A DNA stretch of 64,000 nt, from NCBI RefSeq assembly GCF_023156195.1, contig NZ_JAKUKA010000001.1, positions 2,914,001 through 2,978,000 on the forward strand, in the 5' to 3' direction. A model generated the notes under the pieces. It ran no database searches, was not told where the DNA came from, and was given only the letters and a program-made list of their open reading frames with translations. Positions within the stretch are counted from its first letter, which is position 1, and each line of letters starts with the position of its first letter. The DNA is from Chitinophaga sedimenti. Its GTDB lineage: Bacteria > Bacteroidota > Bacteroidia > Chitinophagales > Chitinophagaceae. Of the stretch, positions 50,998 through 60,987 are shown in pieces. Position numbers and translations under genes: made by a program.

Positions 50998-52182
50998 CTA
51001 ATACTTCCAGGCTACCAGCTGCAACACCGGTTCGTGAAAGTCAGGATACTTTTGCCACAGCGCTTTCAGGTCGAGCTGCGGATATTTCCGGCCGGCCATG
51101 ACCGCCAGTTCCAGGTAACCACTGGTATCCATGTGTTTGATCTGCTGGTGCTTCCATTCCTGTTTACCTTCCGCGAAAGGCAGCAGCCAGGTAAATGCCT
51201 TTTCAATCGTTTTACCTGATGGGGTCTGGTAGCGCCATAAATCTATGTTTACGTTCTCCGCCAGCAGGGCCAGTTCAAAAAACGCCTTGAGGTTCATCGT
51301 TGAGTAGTTCCAGGATAATGTGCGCGCCAGCTCGTGGGGCTGACTGCCATCGGCGGCCAGCTGGCTTTCAATGCGGGTTTTTGTCTGGTGTTCCAGCCAC
51401 AGCTTTGCACTGTCACGCTGACCGGTAAACAGGGCCAGCGAAATCGCCTGTACATCGTACCAGGTGCCATGGTTGTTGTGCTCATCGGCTTCGTCCAGCC
51501 CAACGGGGCTGGTCCGCATCCAGGTCAGGAATTCGCGGCACCACGACTGCAAAGCCTTATAATCCTTTTCCGGCAAGGCTTTCGAGCCCTTCAGCAGTTG
51601 TACCCCATCGATCAGTTTATCCACGTTACGTGTATCAATGAGCCCGATACCACGCCCTTCGGTGATGCCGGGGATTGCCTGTCCGTAATTGAGGTGCGGG
51701 GTCATACGCGTCGCCGTATCGATGTACCAGGTGCGCAGCAGCCTGGCCGCGTGGCGGGCGTAAGCATCGTTGCCGGTGAAATACCAGCCTATCGCCAACG
51801 TGTATACGTCATGATTTAACGCGTTCTGAAACTCTGCGTCACGTACATGGTTGCGCTCCGGGTTTACTTGCCCGTCTTTCCGGATGTAGGGCAACCCATC
51901 GGGCTTGCTCGGGTCGGGCCACCAGTAAGGGCCTACGCTCATGTAATCGTGCTTGTTTCCGCTGGGTGGAGTTTTCGTTTTATAGGTTACCGAATACGGG
52001 CCACGGGTCAGCAGTGTGTCGCATTCTTTGGTGAGTTGCGCCAGGGCATGCCGGGTGGCTGCGTCTTTGCGGGCAAGCCGTTGTTTGGTTTCCTGCAATA
52101 CATTTTTCTTCAGCAAGAAGGTTTCCTGCGCGCGGCCCTGGGTAAAGGCTGCGAGGCATACTACAATCAAAATCCGCTTCAT
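50998..52182 (-). CDS. Alginate lyase family protein
   Basis: The start at 52182 gives the signal peptide MKRILIVVCLAAFTQGRAQE; the 26 upstream codons lack signal character. The mature protein has YMSVGPYWWPDPSKPDGLPY, LNYGQAIPGITEGRGIGLID and ADEHNNHGTWYDVQAISLAL, the NNHGTWYD block that carries the catalytic Asn/His in PF05426 alginate lyases. It is 394 residues. It should cleave a uronate-containing glycan in the periplasm, together with the heparinase-family lyase next to it. It is separated from the Sus operon by a terminator. Confidence 0.85.
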   Translation of the reverse strand: MKRILIVVCLAAFTQGRAQETFLLKKNVLQETKQRLARKDAATRHALAQLTKECDTLLTRGPYSVTYKTKTPPSGNKHDYMSVGPYWWPDPSKPDGLPYIRKDGQVNPERNHVRDAEFQNALNHDVYTLAIGWYFTGNDAYARHAARLLRTWYIDTATRMTPHLNYGQAIPGITEGRGIGLIDTRNVDKLIDGVQLLKGSKALPEKDYKALQSWCREFLTWMRTSPVGLDEADEHNNHGTWYDVQAISLALFTGQRDSAKLWLEHQTKTRIESQLAADGSQPHELARTLSWNYSTMNLKAFFELALLAENVNIDLWRYQTPSGKTIEKAFTWLLPFAEGKQEWKHQQIKHMDTSGYLELAVMAGRKYPQLDLKALWQKYPDFHEPVLQLVAWKY

Positions 52183-52214
52183 GTGGGTGATTTGTCCGGG
52201 TAAAATATAAAATA

Positions 52215-52243
52215 AACAGGGGCTATTATAAAACAGCCCCCGT
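52215..52243 (-). terminator. Terminator after the susCD operon
   Basis: AACAGGGGCT and AGCCCCCGTT form the stem. On the minus strand it is followed by TTATTTTATATTTTA. It lies 20 bases after the last lipoprotein stop. Confidence 0.8.
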
Positions 52244-52262
52244 TTCCTGCATCCTTTCACTC

Positions 52263-53242
52263 TTATTGCAAAGGATAACGTTTGATGCTGATGGTGGCAC
52301 TTTTTCCGGCATTATCCACTTTATTCACGTAGATGTATGCCCTGTATTTGCCATCGGCCGTTTCTACCCATAGGCCTGCTTCCGCTTTCATATTGATTGC
52401 GAAATTCGGCGCACCGGTAAAATTGATCTTATCAAAATCAATATCATCAATGTATACGTTGTAGGCGGCACGGGAAAGCTGCACGTCGCGCAGGTTCCAG
52501 GCTTTCTGTAATTTAGTGCTGTTGGTCAGCCCCGCCGGTACCACGGCCCCCTGTAAATACTGCGCTTCCGCCGAAGGCGATACAAAGGAGTGATTGTACG
52601 TTGCCGTTGTAAGCGCGCGATATACATACACCAGGTCGATCGCATTGCCTTTGGTGGCGGCATCGGCGGCATTATACACGGCCATGTCCGCAATGGATAT
52701 AAAGTAGTTGGTGGCGTCTCTCACCACCAGGTCCAGTTTCATATCCATTTTTGATACCTTATACGGTCCCATTTTGTACGTAACCTTCCCCCATCGCTAC
52801 TCTGTGCGCTAAAGGTAAAGCTCACCGTTTTACCGCGGGCGTCGGTCGGTACGTTATAGAAGTAGCGCAAAGTGGCCGCGGACGTATCTTTCGTAAAATC
52901 CACCTTGGTCACCGTACCGGTATTTACCGATGGATTACCAATCGCCACGCCCACATCTGGCCGCTGCCATTGGTAAAAAGAGCGGTACTCGAGATAAGTA
53001 GGCGCCGCGCCGGCAATGGTGGCTTCCACCTGCGCGGAGCTTAGTTTGCCTTTTGCGGGTGGCAATGCCATCGCATAGGCGAACTCAATGTTATTGCCCA
53101 CGATATTAGGACCCATCGATCGTTTGATCACGTCATTCTGCAACTCGTTTTTCGGTGTTGGCACTGCATAGTCCTCATCTTCGGAACAGGCGGCCAGTGC
53201 GAAAGGGAACGACAGCAGCAGTAATATATTTCTTGTTAACAT
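52263..53242 (-). CDS. Surface lipoprotein of the PUL, DUF4466-like, one frameshift
   Basis: The N-terminus (MLTRNILLLLSFPFALAACS) is a lipoprotein signal. The first piece then has MGPNIVGNNIEFAYAMALPP and an immunoglobulin-like region. The second piece begins YKVSKMDMKLDLVVRDATNY and ISIADMAVYNAADAA, which I associate with DUF4466. The break is near 52765. The restored length is about 325 residues. Position right after the SusD/lipoprotein genes suggests a SusE/F-like surface glycan-binding role. Confidence 0.7.
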
Positions 53243-53253
53243 GTGCTGAGTTT

Positions 53254-53658
53254 TTATTGTTTCACAGTGATACGAACCGTATACATTTTCCGGATTTTCC
53301 GGTTGCCCGAAACCACCGAGTATTTACGGGGATTCGCCATGTCGGAGAAGTCTGTCCTGCCCACTACTTTCGGTTCCAGCTTACAGTCAGAAGCCAGGCT
53401 GAATACAGGATAGATATTTTTCAGGTCGGTACCGAAAAACACGGTAACATCTACCGTCAGCGCCGCCGTATCGATAATCGTAGCACCGGTGCGCACCGTT
53501 TGCAGGTCTGCGCCGAGCAGGTCCAGGTCGGTAATGAAACACTCCTCGCGTTTGGTGATCAGCAGCCCGTCTTCATCCACCGGGAATTCTTTCTTACAAC
53601 CGAACACCAGCAGGGCTGCACCAAGAATGAGTATAGAAAATGCGAAATACTTTTTCAT
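53254..53658 (-). CDS. Surface lipoprotein of the PUL, DUF5018-like
   Basis: MKKYFAFSILILGAALLVFG precedes the lipobox Cys. The mature 114 residues form one Ig-like strand-rich domain (TIIDTAALTVDVTVFFGTDL, NPRKYSVVSGNRKIRKMYTV), of the type often found N-terminal in DUF5018 proteins. The start at 53658 is chosen over an ATG 27 bases upstream because it begins the signal. It lies 18 bases after susD and is probably a glycan-binding accessory. Confidence 0.7.
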   Translation of the reverse strand: MKKYFAFSILILGAALLVFGCKKEFPVDEDGLLITKREECFITDLDLLGADLQTVRTGATIIDTAALTVDVTVFFGTDLKNIYPVFSLASDCKLEPKVVGRTDFSDMANPRKYSVVSGNRKIRKMYTVRITVKQ

Positions 53659-53675
53659 GTTGATACTTTTTAAGA

Positions 53676-55519
53676 TTACAACCACACAGGATTCTGGGTC
53701 AAATTCGGGTTACGGTCACGTTCGCCCGGCGGAATGCGCCAGATGTAGAATTGCTGATACGTTCTTTCAGGCAGGTTCTGGTACAGCTGCTGCACCTGTC
53801 CGCCATGCGTATCGCGCATCCATACACCGGGAGAACCGGGTGCACCCCATATCTTCTCCAGCTTGCGCCAGCGGCGGATATCGAAGAAGCGATGCCCTTC
53901 CGCCAGCAATTCAATAATACGCTCCTGTTCAATCGCATCGAAAAACACTTCCTTGTTCGCGGTTTTCGTGCCCGCCAAAGCCGGCAGGTTACCACGACGG
54001 CGAATCCTGTTCACCAGGTCGATCGCATCTGCCTGCGGACCTACTGTTGCATTCGTTGCTTCCGCATACATCAGGTACACATCTGCCAACCGCATAACCG
54101 GGAAAGCATAATCGCCATCACTTCTGCCCTGGCCGGCGTAATTGCGGAGGAACTTGCGCAGTACATAACCGGAGTTGGTACCATCGGTATTATACGGATT
54201 GTATGTTACCCCATCGATCGTAATAGGTTGCGTCCAGGTTTTATAAAGAAATGGCACCCAGCCGGTAGACTTCAACGCTGCCATCCCGATGCTCATTTCA
54301 TAATCCCACATGATCGATGCCTTCATGCGATAGTCGCGGCCGGCATAACTTTGCGGGTTGATCGCCGAATTCGGCGCCGTACGTGCGCCTGCTACTGCCG
54401 GGTCGGTCGGCACCAGTTTCGGCGCATAATCACCTGTTGATATCAGCTGATACCGGTCTGCAATTTCATACCGCGGCGATACCCAGCACTGCGAACCTTC
54501 GTGCGAACGACCCGCTACATCGCGCATCAGTTCTTCGCCCTGGTTGGTACCCGTGCCACCATGCGTAAACACCATGATCATTTCCGGGTTGCTTTGGTTA
54601 GCAAGCGGCGTAAACAAATAATAGTAGTTAGGCAGATTATCCGCTTTGCCCGGCGGATCGCAGGGACCGGGATCCCCGTTGCGCCATAGCGTTAACCCGT
54701 AATCGTTGATCACTTTTTGAAGTCGTCTGCGGCAGCAGTGTAAGCTGCTGTAGCGGCAGCGGCGCTGGGTGCAAAGCCCTGTAACTCCGGCCAGCCGTAA
54801 TTATTCCAGGATGCCCAGTATAATTGCAGCTTACCACGAAACGCCAGTGCGGCAGGTTTACTTGCACGGCCAAACTCCGTGGCTTTTACCGGCAGCTTTT
54901 CGAACGCGTAAGTAAAGTCCGCCATGATCGAGTCTTTGATCTGCGCAATGGGCAGGCGGGACAGGCGGCTTACTTCCGCGTCCGCATATACCGTTTTACC
55001 GATGTAGGGCACATCGCCCCACAGTGTAATTAACCGGAAATAAATCATGCCGCGCAACAACCTCGCTTCTCCCACTACCCTTTCCAATCCCGGCACCGCC
55101 GTGGGCGCAGCCGTTTGCAGCATTTTATTCACATTATCGATCACGTAGTTGGCGCGGTTCACGCCGCCGTACAGGTAACGATACATTTTATCGAACGTTT
55201 GTCCGCTGCCCGATGGCGCGTAAGTAGCCCCCTGGTAAGCATCGCCTTTCTGGAGGTTGCCGTTGGTGGCGCTGGTACCGCGAGTGCGGATGTATTCTCC
55301 CATTCCATCGAAATAATAATCGCGGTCGAACAACGGGCGAATGTCCGCATAAGCTCCCTGTAACGCGATGATGGCATCGTTCTCTGTTTTCCAGAACGCG
55401 CCGGCATCCAGTTCGCCGGTGGGCGACTGGTTCAGCAGGTCTTTCCGGCAACCCGCCGTGAAGGCGGCCAATACGGCTAGTATGGCCACTGATGATATGA
55501 TGTTGAAAGCTCTTTTCAT
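53676..55519 (-). CDS. susD: SusD/RagB family outer-membrane lipoprotein, one frameshift
   Basis: MKRAFNIISSVAILAVLAAF leads to the lipobox AGC. SusD features are LLNQSPTGELDAGAFWKTEN, YRYLYGGVNRANYVIDNVNK, GEARLLRGMIYFRLITLWGD and, in the second piece, VMRLADVYLMYAEA, RRRGNLPAL and ERIIELLAEGHRFFDIRRW. One missing A in GACTTCAAAAAGTG near 54715 splits the gene (DDFKK to VINDYG). Restored length is about 613 residues. SusD binds glycan at the surface and caps the SusC channel. The gene follows susC by 10 bases. Confidence 0.92.
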
Positions 55520-55529
55520 AATAAAAATT

Positions 55530-58500
55530 TTAGAAGCCCACGTTTACGCCAACGGAATAAGACTTGGTAAGTGGATACGCGTTGCTCCTGTTGGCCTGAA
55601 TTTCCGGATCAAGTCCGCGATACTTCGTAATGGTCGCCAGGTTTTCCGTAGAGCCGAATACGCGGAAGCTGGTGATCTTCACCTTTTCCAGCAACCGCTC
55701 CGGCAAGCTGTAGCCCAGCTGGATGTTTTTCAGCCGCATATAATTCATGTTATCCAGCCAGAACTGCGTTTCCGCGCGGTTGTTGCCGGAACCGCCCAGG
55801 CGGGGCCATTCGGCGGCACGGTTGTCCAGGTTCCGGTGTTGTAGTAGTGGTCCCAGGTAGAGGCGTAGCGCTGCGTGCCCATATTCGTGTTATTGTAGTT
55901 GTTGGTCACGAAATCCTTTCTGCCATAAGCGCTGGTGAGCAGTACCGAAAGATCGATGCCTTTCCAGGACAATGCTGTGCGGAACGAAAGGAACGTATGT
56001 GGGCGGTCGCGCTGGAATTTCGGGTATGCTTTCAGGTCGTTACCATCAATTTTACCGTCGCCGTTTAAGTCCTTACGTAACACATCGCCCGGCTGCGCGC
56101 CCTGTGGGGTAGCATTGTACACGTCCTGCCAGGTTTGTGCGATGCCCAGGTCTTCATACACATACACAAAGTGGTAAGGCATGTCGAGGAAGGTGTATCC
56201 ACGGCCCAGGAACTCGTTCAGGATTCGAGCCGTGTCCAGTTATGCGAACCGTTCAGGTTAAAGAGATAGTTGAAATCACCGGCTTTGTCGGCCCAGGTGA
56301 GGTTCATTTCCATACCGCGGTTGCGCAGGTTGCCGATGTTGCGGCGGGGCGGAGGATTGTAAGCGCCGGAGAGGTGGATCGAGAAATCAGAGGGGCGGTT
56401 CATGCCGGTCGTGAGGCGATCGTAATAATCGAGCTCGGCGGACAGGCGGCCGTTGAAGAATCCTAAATCCAGGCCAACGTTCAGCACGTCCGTATTTTCC
56501 CAGGTCAGGTCGCGGTTCACCATTTTGGTATTTACCAAACCTTTTACACTGGTCGCATTAATCATATAAGAGCTGGAAGTAAGCGTGTTCAATTGCTCGT
56601 ACCTGCCTACACCGCTGTTGTTACCCAGGCCGCCGTAGGACACGCGCAGTTTACCATTGCTTAACCATTTGCGGGTGGATGCCATAAACGCTTCCTCTGA
56701 AAACCGCCATCCCAGCGCTACAGAAGAAAAGAAGCCATACTGGTTACCCGGCAGAAAGCGCGAAGAACCATCTACACGGAAGTTCGCCTCCAGTAAATAA
56801 CGCTGGAAAGCGGTATAGTTTACGCGACCGATATAAGAGCGCATTCCTTCCGTATTCGTGTTACCGCTGGCCGACTGAATATCGGGCAATGCGGCGTCGA
56901 GCTCGTGCAGTGTGGGATACAGGCGATCGTTGCGGGAACCATTCTGCCAGCGATCGTACCAATACTCTTCGCTGTATACGAATAAACCGGCCAGGTCATG
57001 ATTTTTACCAAACTGCTTATTATAATTCAACCGTGCGTTGAACATGGTTTTGTAACCCGTATTCGTGAAGTTCTGGATCGGTGCATTATCGCCCACATAA
57101 ATACGGCTACCGAAAATATTCTGCTGGAAGTTATAAGAACGATTAGGCATATCCGCCCTGTAACGGAACTGGTTGTAATAGTTTACCGTATAATCCAGGC
57201 GGGCTGTTAACCCTTTGATGGGCGTCCAGTCTATATAAGCCATGGTATTAGCTTCCTGGCGGTTCTGGCGATTTAGCGCGTTGGTATAAACTGTATATGG
57301 ATTATACGCCTGCGGGTCTTCATTATATGCCATTACACCGCCGAAATAACCTGTAACGGGATCATAGGGCGTAATACCCGCGATGGCATATTGCATATCG
57401 AAACCAGCCGTGTTAGATGCATCATCATCTGTATAACCATCTTCAAGCGCGTACAGGAATTTAGACCAGTTGCCGAAGAAGCGCACACCGGTGTTCATGT
57501 TCTTCTTCAACTTATAATCAAAGTTGAAGCGTGCATTGTATTGCTGATAGTCGTTGTTGATCTGCAAACCTTTCTGATCCAGCGTGCCCACGGAGAAAAA
57601 GAAGTTAGATGTTTCACTGCCGCCGGAGGCCGATACGTTGTAGTTCTGCATGGTACCATTGCGCATAATAATATCCCACCAGTCGGTGTCGGGATAACGC
57701 AGTGGATCGATCATCGACATGGCCATCCACTGGTCGATGGTGCCGTCTTTAAACAGCAGCTGCGAGCGAAGCGTGTTGTTGAGGGCTGCACGTTGATGAA
57801 CGGTGAGCGCACGGGCGTAATCGTTCATAAAATCATATGACTTCACGGGCTGTTCTACTGCATAGTTACCGTTGAAACTCAGTTGTGTTTTGCGCTGTCC
57901 TTTACCAGAACGCGTGGTAATGAGTATAACGCCGTTGGCTGCACGTGATCCGTAGATGGAGGCAGACGTAGCGTCTTTTAGTACAGAAATACTTTCAATA
58001 TCATTAATATTGATGCGGTTGATGTTCACATCGGGCATGCCGTCTACCACCACCAGCGGGTTGGCATTGTTCACCGTACCCAGACCGCGTATCAGCAGGC
58101 TGGAGGTATTGCGGCCGGCCATGCCGGTGGATTGAGTAACGGCCAAACCGGGCACCAGTCCGGATAAAGCGGAAGAAGCATTTGGGAGCGAGCGGCTGGT
58201 AATTTTCTGGTCTACCGTGATGGCAGACACAGCGCCCACCATGTTTACTTTCTTTTGAGTACCATATCCTACTACCACCACTTCCCCCAAACCTTTCTGA
58301 TCGGCACGCATTGTTACTTTCAGTGAAGCCTGTCCGGTATAGTTCACTTCCTGCGCCGTGTAGCCCATGAACTGAAATACCAATACCGGATTGGCCTGCC
58401 GCGTGTTCAGCGTAAAGGCGCCTTTCGCATCCGTAACAGTACCTCCACTGGCGCCCTTAATGAGCACGGTTACACCGGGCAAGGGCTGGCCGGATTCGTC

Positions 58501-58671
58501 TGTCACGGTGCCTTTAATAGATTTTACTTCGTCGGTTGTTTGCTTTTGCGGGTCCCGGAACATGGCTTCCGGCGTTGCATATGCAGGTGCGGAAAAAGCC
58601 GTTAGTACCAGCGAGGGGATCAGCAACCGGCTGGCTAACCAGCGCGGAGATCGTGGTAAATGTTTAGACAT
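55530..58671 (-). CDS. susC: SusC/RagA family TonB-dependent transporter, two frameshifts
   Basis: The chosen start (MSKHLPRSPRWLASRLLIPS) opens a signal peptide. A carboxypeptidase-like domain follows (IKGTVTDESGQPLPGVTVLI), then the plug with VVVVGYGTQKKVNMVGAVSA and the SusC signature ISVLKDATSASIYGSRAANG, then the 22-strand barrel. Breaks are near 56215 and 55765; the last piece ends KSYSVGVNVGF with the usual terminal Phe. Restored length is about 1,046 residues. It imports oligosaccharides across the outer membrane using TonB energy. The breaks are most likely sequencing errors. Confidence 0.92.
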
Positions 58672-58833
58672 AACGTAAATTTTGAGTGAAAGGCAATAAA
58701 TCACCATGACCGTTCAGGAAACGACCAGGGCAGGCAATACATCAAAAAATAAAGACAATACATCACCCGCGACGCTGCGCATCACATCAGCAAGGGCAAT
58801 ATCTTATCGGGGATTCGATTGCTCAAACGGATT

Positions 58834-58851
58834 CATGCAAACGTTTGCATG
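58834..58851. promoter_or_regulatory. Perfect 18-bp palindrome, LacI-family-type operator
   Basis: CATGCAAACGTTTGCATG is fully symmetrical about a central CG, as in LacI/GalR/CcpA-type operators. It lies about 165 bases upstream of the susC ATG and downstream of the putative -7 element, a position suited to repression of the PUL. No LacI-family gene is in the window. Confidence 0.6.
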
Positions 58852-58952
58852 TAACTACGTAAAAGCGGCGCGTTGATTGGAAGTTATTCGCATCATTGTT
58901 TACGTGGATTTTAAAATGTCAGATACGTCGATTTTGGTTTTACCTACTATAA

Positions 58953-58960
58953 CAAATTTA
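58953..58960 (-). promoter_or_regulatory. Candidate -7 element for susC
   Basis: On the minus strand this reads TAAATTTG, the Bacteroidota TAnnTTTG consensus. It implies a 5' leader of about 280 bases, which would include the palindrome. No good -33 TTG is seen at 19 bases. Confidence 0.35.
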
Positions 58961-59126
58961 TACAAAAACAATCGATTGTAATAACATCTGATAAAATATT
59001 TTTTATTAAACCGGAACTTTCGATGATAAATCTCTAAAAATAGGGCTCAATAAGAAACGTAAATTGAACATTTATTAAAAAGCGATGAAAATGCAGGCAA
59101 CAATTATTAACTTAAAGTAGAGAGAA

Positions 59127-59653
59127 ATGCCGACCGTCATGGATATACCTATCATCACACAGCGCCTGATTATCCGCGCCATCACCCTGGAAGACGACAA
59201 CTTCATCGTAAAACTGCTAAACATGCCTTCGTGGCTGCAATTCATCGGTGACCGCAATGTACGTACGGCTGCCGATGCGCGGCAATACATCCGCTCGGGC
59301 CCCCTGCGCAGTTATGACGAAAACGGATTTGGGGCATGGGTGGTGATGAGCAAAGAAACGCTCGAACCAGTCGGCATGTGCGGTTTCTTTAAACGCGCTT
59401 ACCTCGACCGGCCCGACCTGGGCTTCGCTTTTTACCGGAATACGAGGGGCGGGGATATGCAAAGGAAGCCGTATCCGCGTCGCTGGACTATGCCCGCCTA
59501 AAGCTAAACCTGCACAGCCTTCTGGCGATTACGCTGCCCCGCAACGAACGCAGTGTAAAACTTCTTGAGCGCGCTGGATTCCGCTTTCTGAAAAGCATTA
59601 AGCCGCCCGACGCTGAGCCGCTGGCACTCTATGAACTGAAGCAGCTGTTTTAG
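59127..59653 (+). CDS. GNAT family N-acetyltransferase (RimJ/RimL type), one frameshift
   Basis: ITQRLIIRAITLEDDNFIVK is the RimL-type start, followed by WVVMSKETLEPVGMCGFFKR and LGFAF. A missing T near 59432 breaks the frame. The next frame continues LPEYEGRGYAKEAVSASLDY (the acetyl-CoA loop) and LPRNERSVKLLERAGFRFLK to the stop at 59653. The restored length is about 175 residues. It transfers an acetyl group from acetyl-CoA to an amine; the substrate is unknown. MDIPIITQRL at 59139 is an alternative start. Confidence 0.85.
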
Positions 59654-59659
59654 CTGTCG

Positions 59660-59667
59660 TATTTTTG
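59660..59667 (+). promoter_or_regulatory. TAnnTTTG (-7) element of the macro-domain gene
   Basis: TATTTTTG lies 16 bases before the ATG at 59684, giving a very short leader. It supports this start over the upstream one at 59665. Confidence 0.45.
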
Positions 59668-59683
59668 CACTATATTACTGTGC

Positions 59684-60279
59684 ATGCAATATATCCTCAT
59701 CGACACCAATCCCGAAATGATTACTGCCGGAACACTTTTTTCCAGCACCAGGCAAATGTTCGCGTCGTTAACGGCGATATTACCCGCATTACCTGCGATG
59801 CGATCGTAAGTCCGGCCAACTCCTTCGGCTTCATGAACGGCGGCCTGGATTACGCTATTTCCGAGCGTTTGGGATGGGATCTTGAAATTGAATTGCAACG
59901 CCGCATTAAAGCCCTGCCCGAAGGCGAATTGCTTATCGGTACCGCCCTCGTGATAGAGACCGGCGATAACACTATCCCGTTCCTCATTTCGGCGCCTACC
60001 ATGCGCGTACCTACTAATTTTAATATTGAAACCTCGGTGAATGCCTACCTGGCCATGAAAGCAGTACTGATTCAGGCACGCCAGCATGCGGACATTCACA
60101 GCATTGCCATATCGGGCCTCTGTACCGGTGTTGGCAGGATGAAGCCGATTATTTCGGCGCGACAAATGTGGTACGCGTTCCAGGAAATTGAGTTAGGTGA
60201 AAAGCAGGACTTCTCTACCTTTGGCGCAGCCCAGAAGTATCACAGGCATATTAATCCCGAAGGAAAACTCTGGCACTAA
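59684..60279 (+). CDS. Macro-domain (ADP-ribose-binding) protein, one frameshift
   Basis: The start at 59684 (MQYILIDTNPEMITA) is in a different frame from the rest; a base is missing near 59730. The main part has VRVVNGDITRITCDAIVSPA and NSFGFMNGGLDYAISERLG, the macro-domain GDIT/NAAN-like/GGxD motifs, then TALVIETGD and AISGLCTGVGRMKP for the phosphate loop. About 198 residues. Such proteins bind or hydrolyse ADP-ribose derivatives. The stop overlaps the convergent CrtO-type gene by four bases. Confidence 0.8.
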
Positions 60280-60884
60280 TACAGGCCTATCCTCTCCTTT
60301 CTCATGAACATATCGAACCCTTCGCGGTGATGGCTGATCTCCCTCAGCCTGATGCGGTTATATTGCTGTAAAAACATGGGGTATAAATTGTACAGCACAT
60401 TATTGATGGCAATGACCAGCGCCCAGATGTAATGCGCCTGCACCACCGCAAATACCATAATACCCGTCATAAAAGCGAACAAACCGCAGTGAAAGCGTTC
60501 GTTCATGTTGGCGCGTAAAATATACCGCCGCACGCCAGCCGGCTCGTGGATTACCTTGTAGCCCGGGAAACGTTTGCGTAAAAGGCGGTTAATAATATCG
60601 CCATCCTGGCTGAAACGGCGCACCCACATAATGCCGATGCGCTTGTACACAGCCACTTCCGCGCCGAGTTGCATTTTGCGGTACACGATCGCAGGCAGCA
60701 AAGCGACCAACAGCGCGGCGACCAGCAACACATATACCCACAGGGGACGCATCCATGTAAAACAAAAAACGGTAACGGGGGCCAGGTGGAGGATGGTCCA
60801 GGTGAGATTAGGCACCATATTATACAAAGCAGTCGTTCTCCTGATATGCGCCATTCGCCCTGGCGGCAGTTGTGCTTTTTTCAT
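60276..60884 (-). CDS. Membrane protein related to glycosyl-4,4'-diaponeurosporenoate acyltransferase (CrtO)
   Basis: Membrane spans lie at about residues 25-45, 47-67 and 130-165. Conserved CrtO-like blocks are FPGYKVIHE and NVLYNLYPMFLQQYNRIRL. The 202-residue length fits. In Staphylococcus CrtO acylates the glycosylated carotenoid of staphyloxanthin; here no carotenoid genes are adjacent, so substrate and pathway are unknown. Family assignment is moderate. Confidence 0.65.
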   Translation of the reverse strand: MKKAQLPPGRMAHIRRTTALYNMVPNLTWTILHLAPVTVFCFTWMRPLWVYVLLVAALLVALLPAIVYRKMQLGAEVAVYKRIGIMWVRRFSQDGDIINRLLRKRFPGYKVIHEPAGVRRYILRANMNERFHCGLFAFMTGIMVFAVVQAHYIWALVIAINNVLYNLYPMFLQQYNRIRLREISHHREGFDMFMRKERIGLY

Positions 60885-60962
60885 AACAGTTAATTCAGGA
60901 TACAGCGGTTCTCAATAGTTTTATGGGTAACTAAATATAACTAAAATCTATATAAAAAAAAG

Positions 60963-60984
60963 AAAGCGCCTTGGCCGGCGCTTT
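60963..60984 (-). terminator. Rho-independent terminator of the DEAD-box gene
   Basis: On the minus strand AAAGCGCC-ggcc-aaGGCGCTTT is followed by CTTTTTTTTATAT. It begins four bases after the helicase stop. Confidence 0.85.
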
Positions 60985-60987
60985 TTA

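Larger units (their letters stand above)
58672..59126. other. Long upstream region of the PUL
   Basis: Between the divergent susC and GNAT genes. It holds the LacI-type palindrome and a candidate -7 element, given separately. No small gene is seen. Confidence 0.5.

Noticed and set aside
58672..59126. Riboswitch in the long susC leader
   Set aside because: Apart from the short palindrome I see no multi-stem structure or known riboswitch motif; the palindrome fits a DNA operator better.
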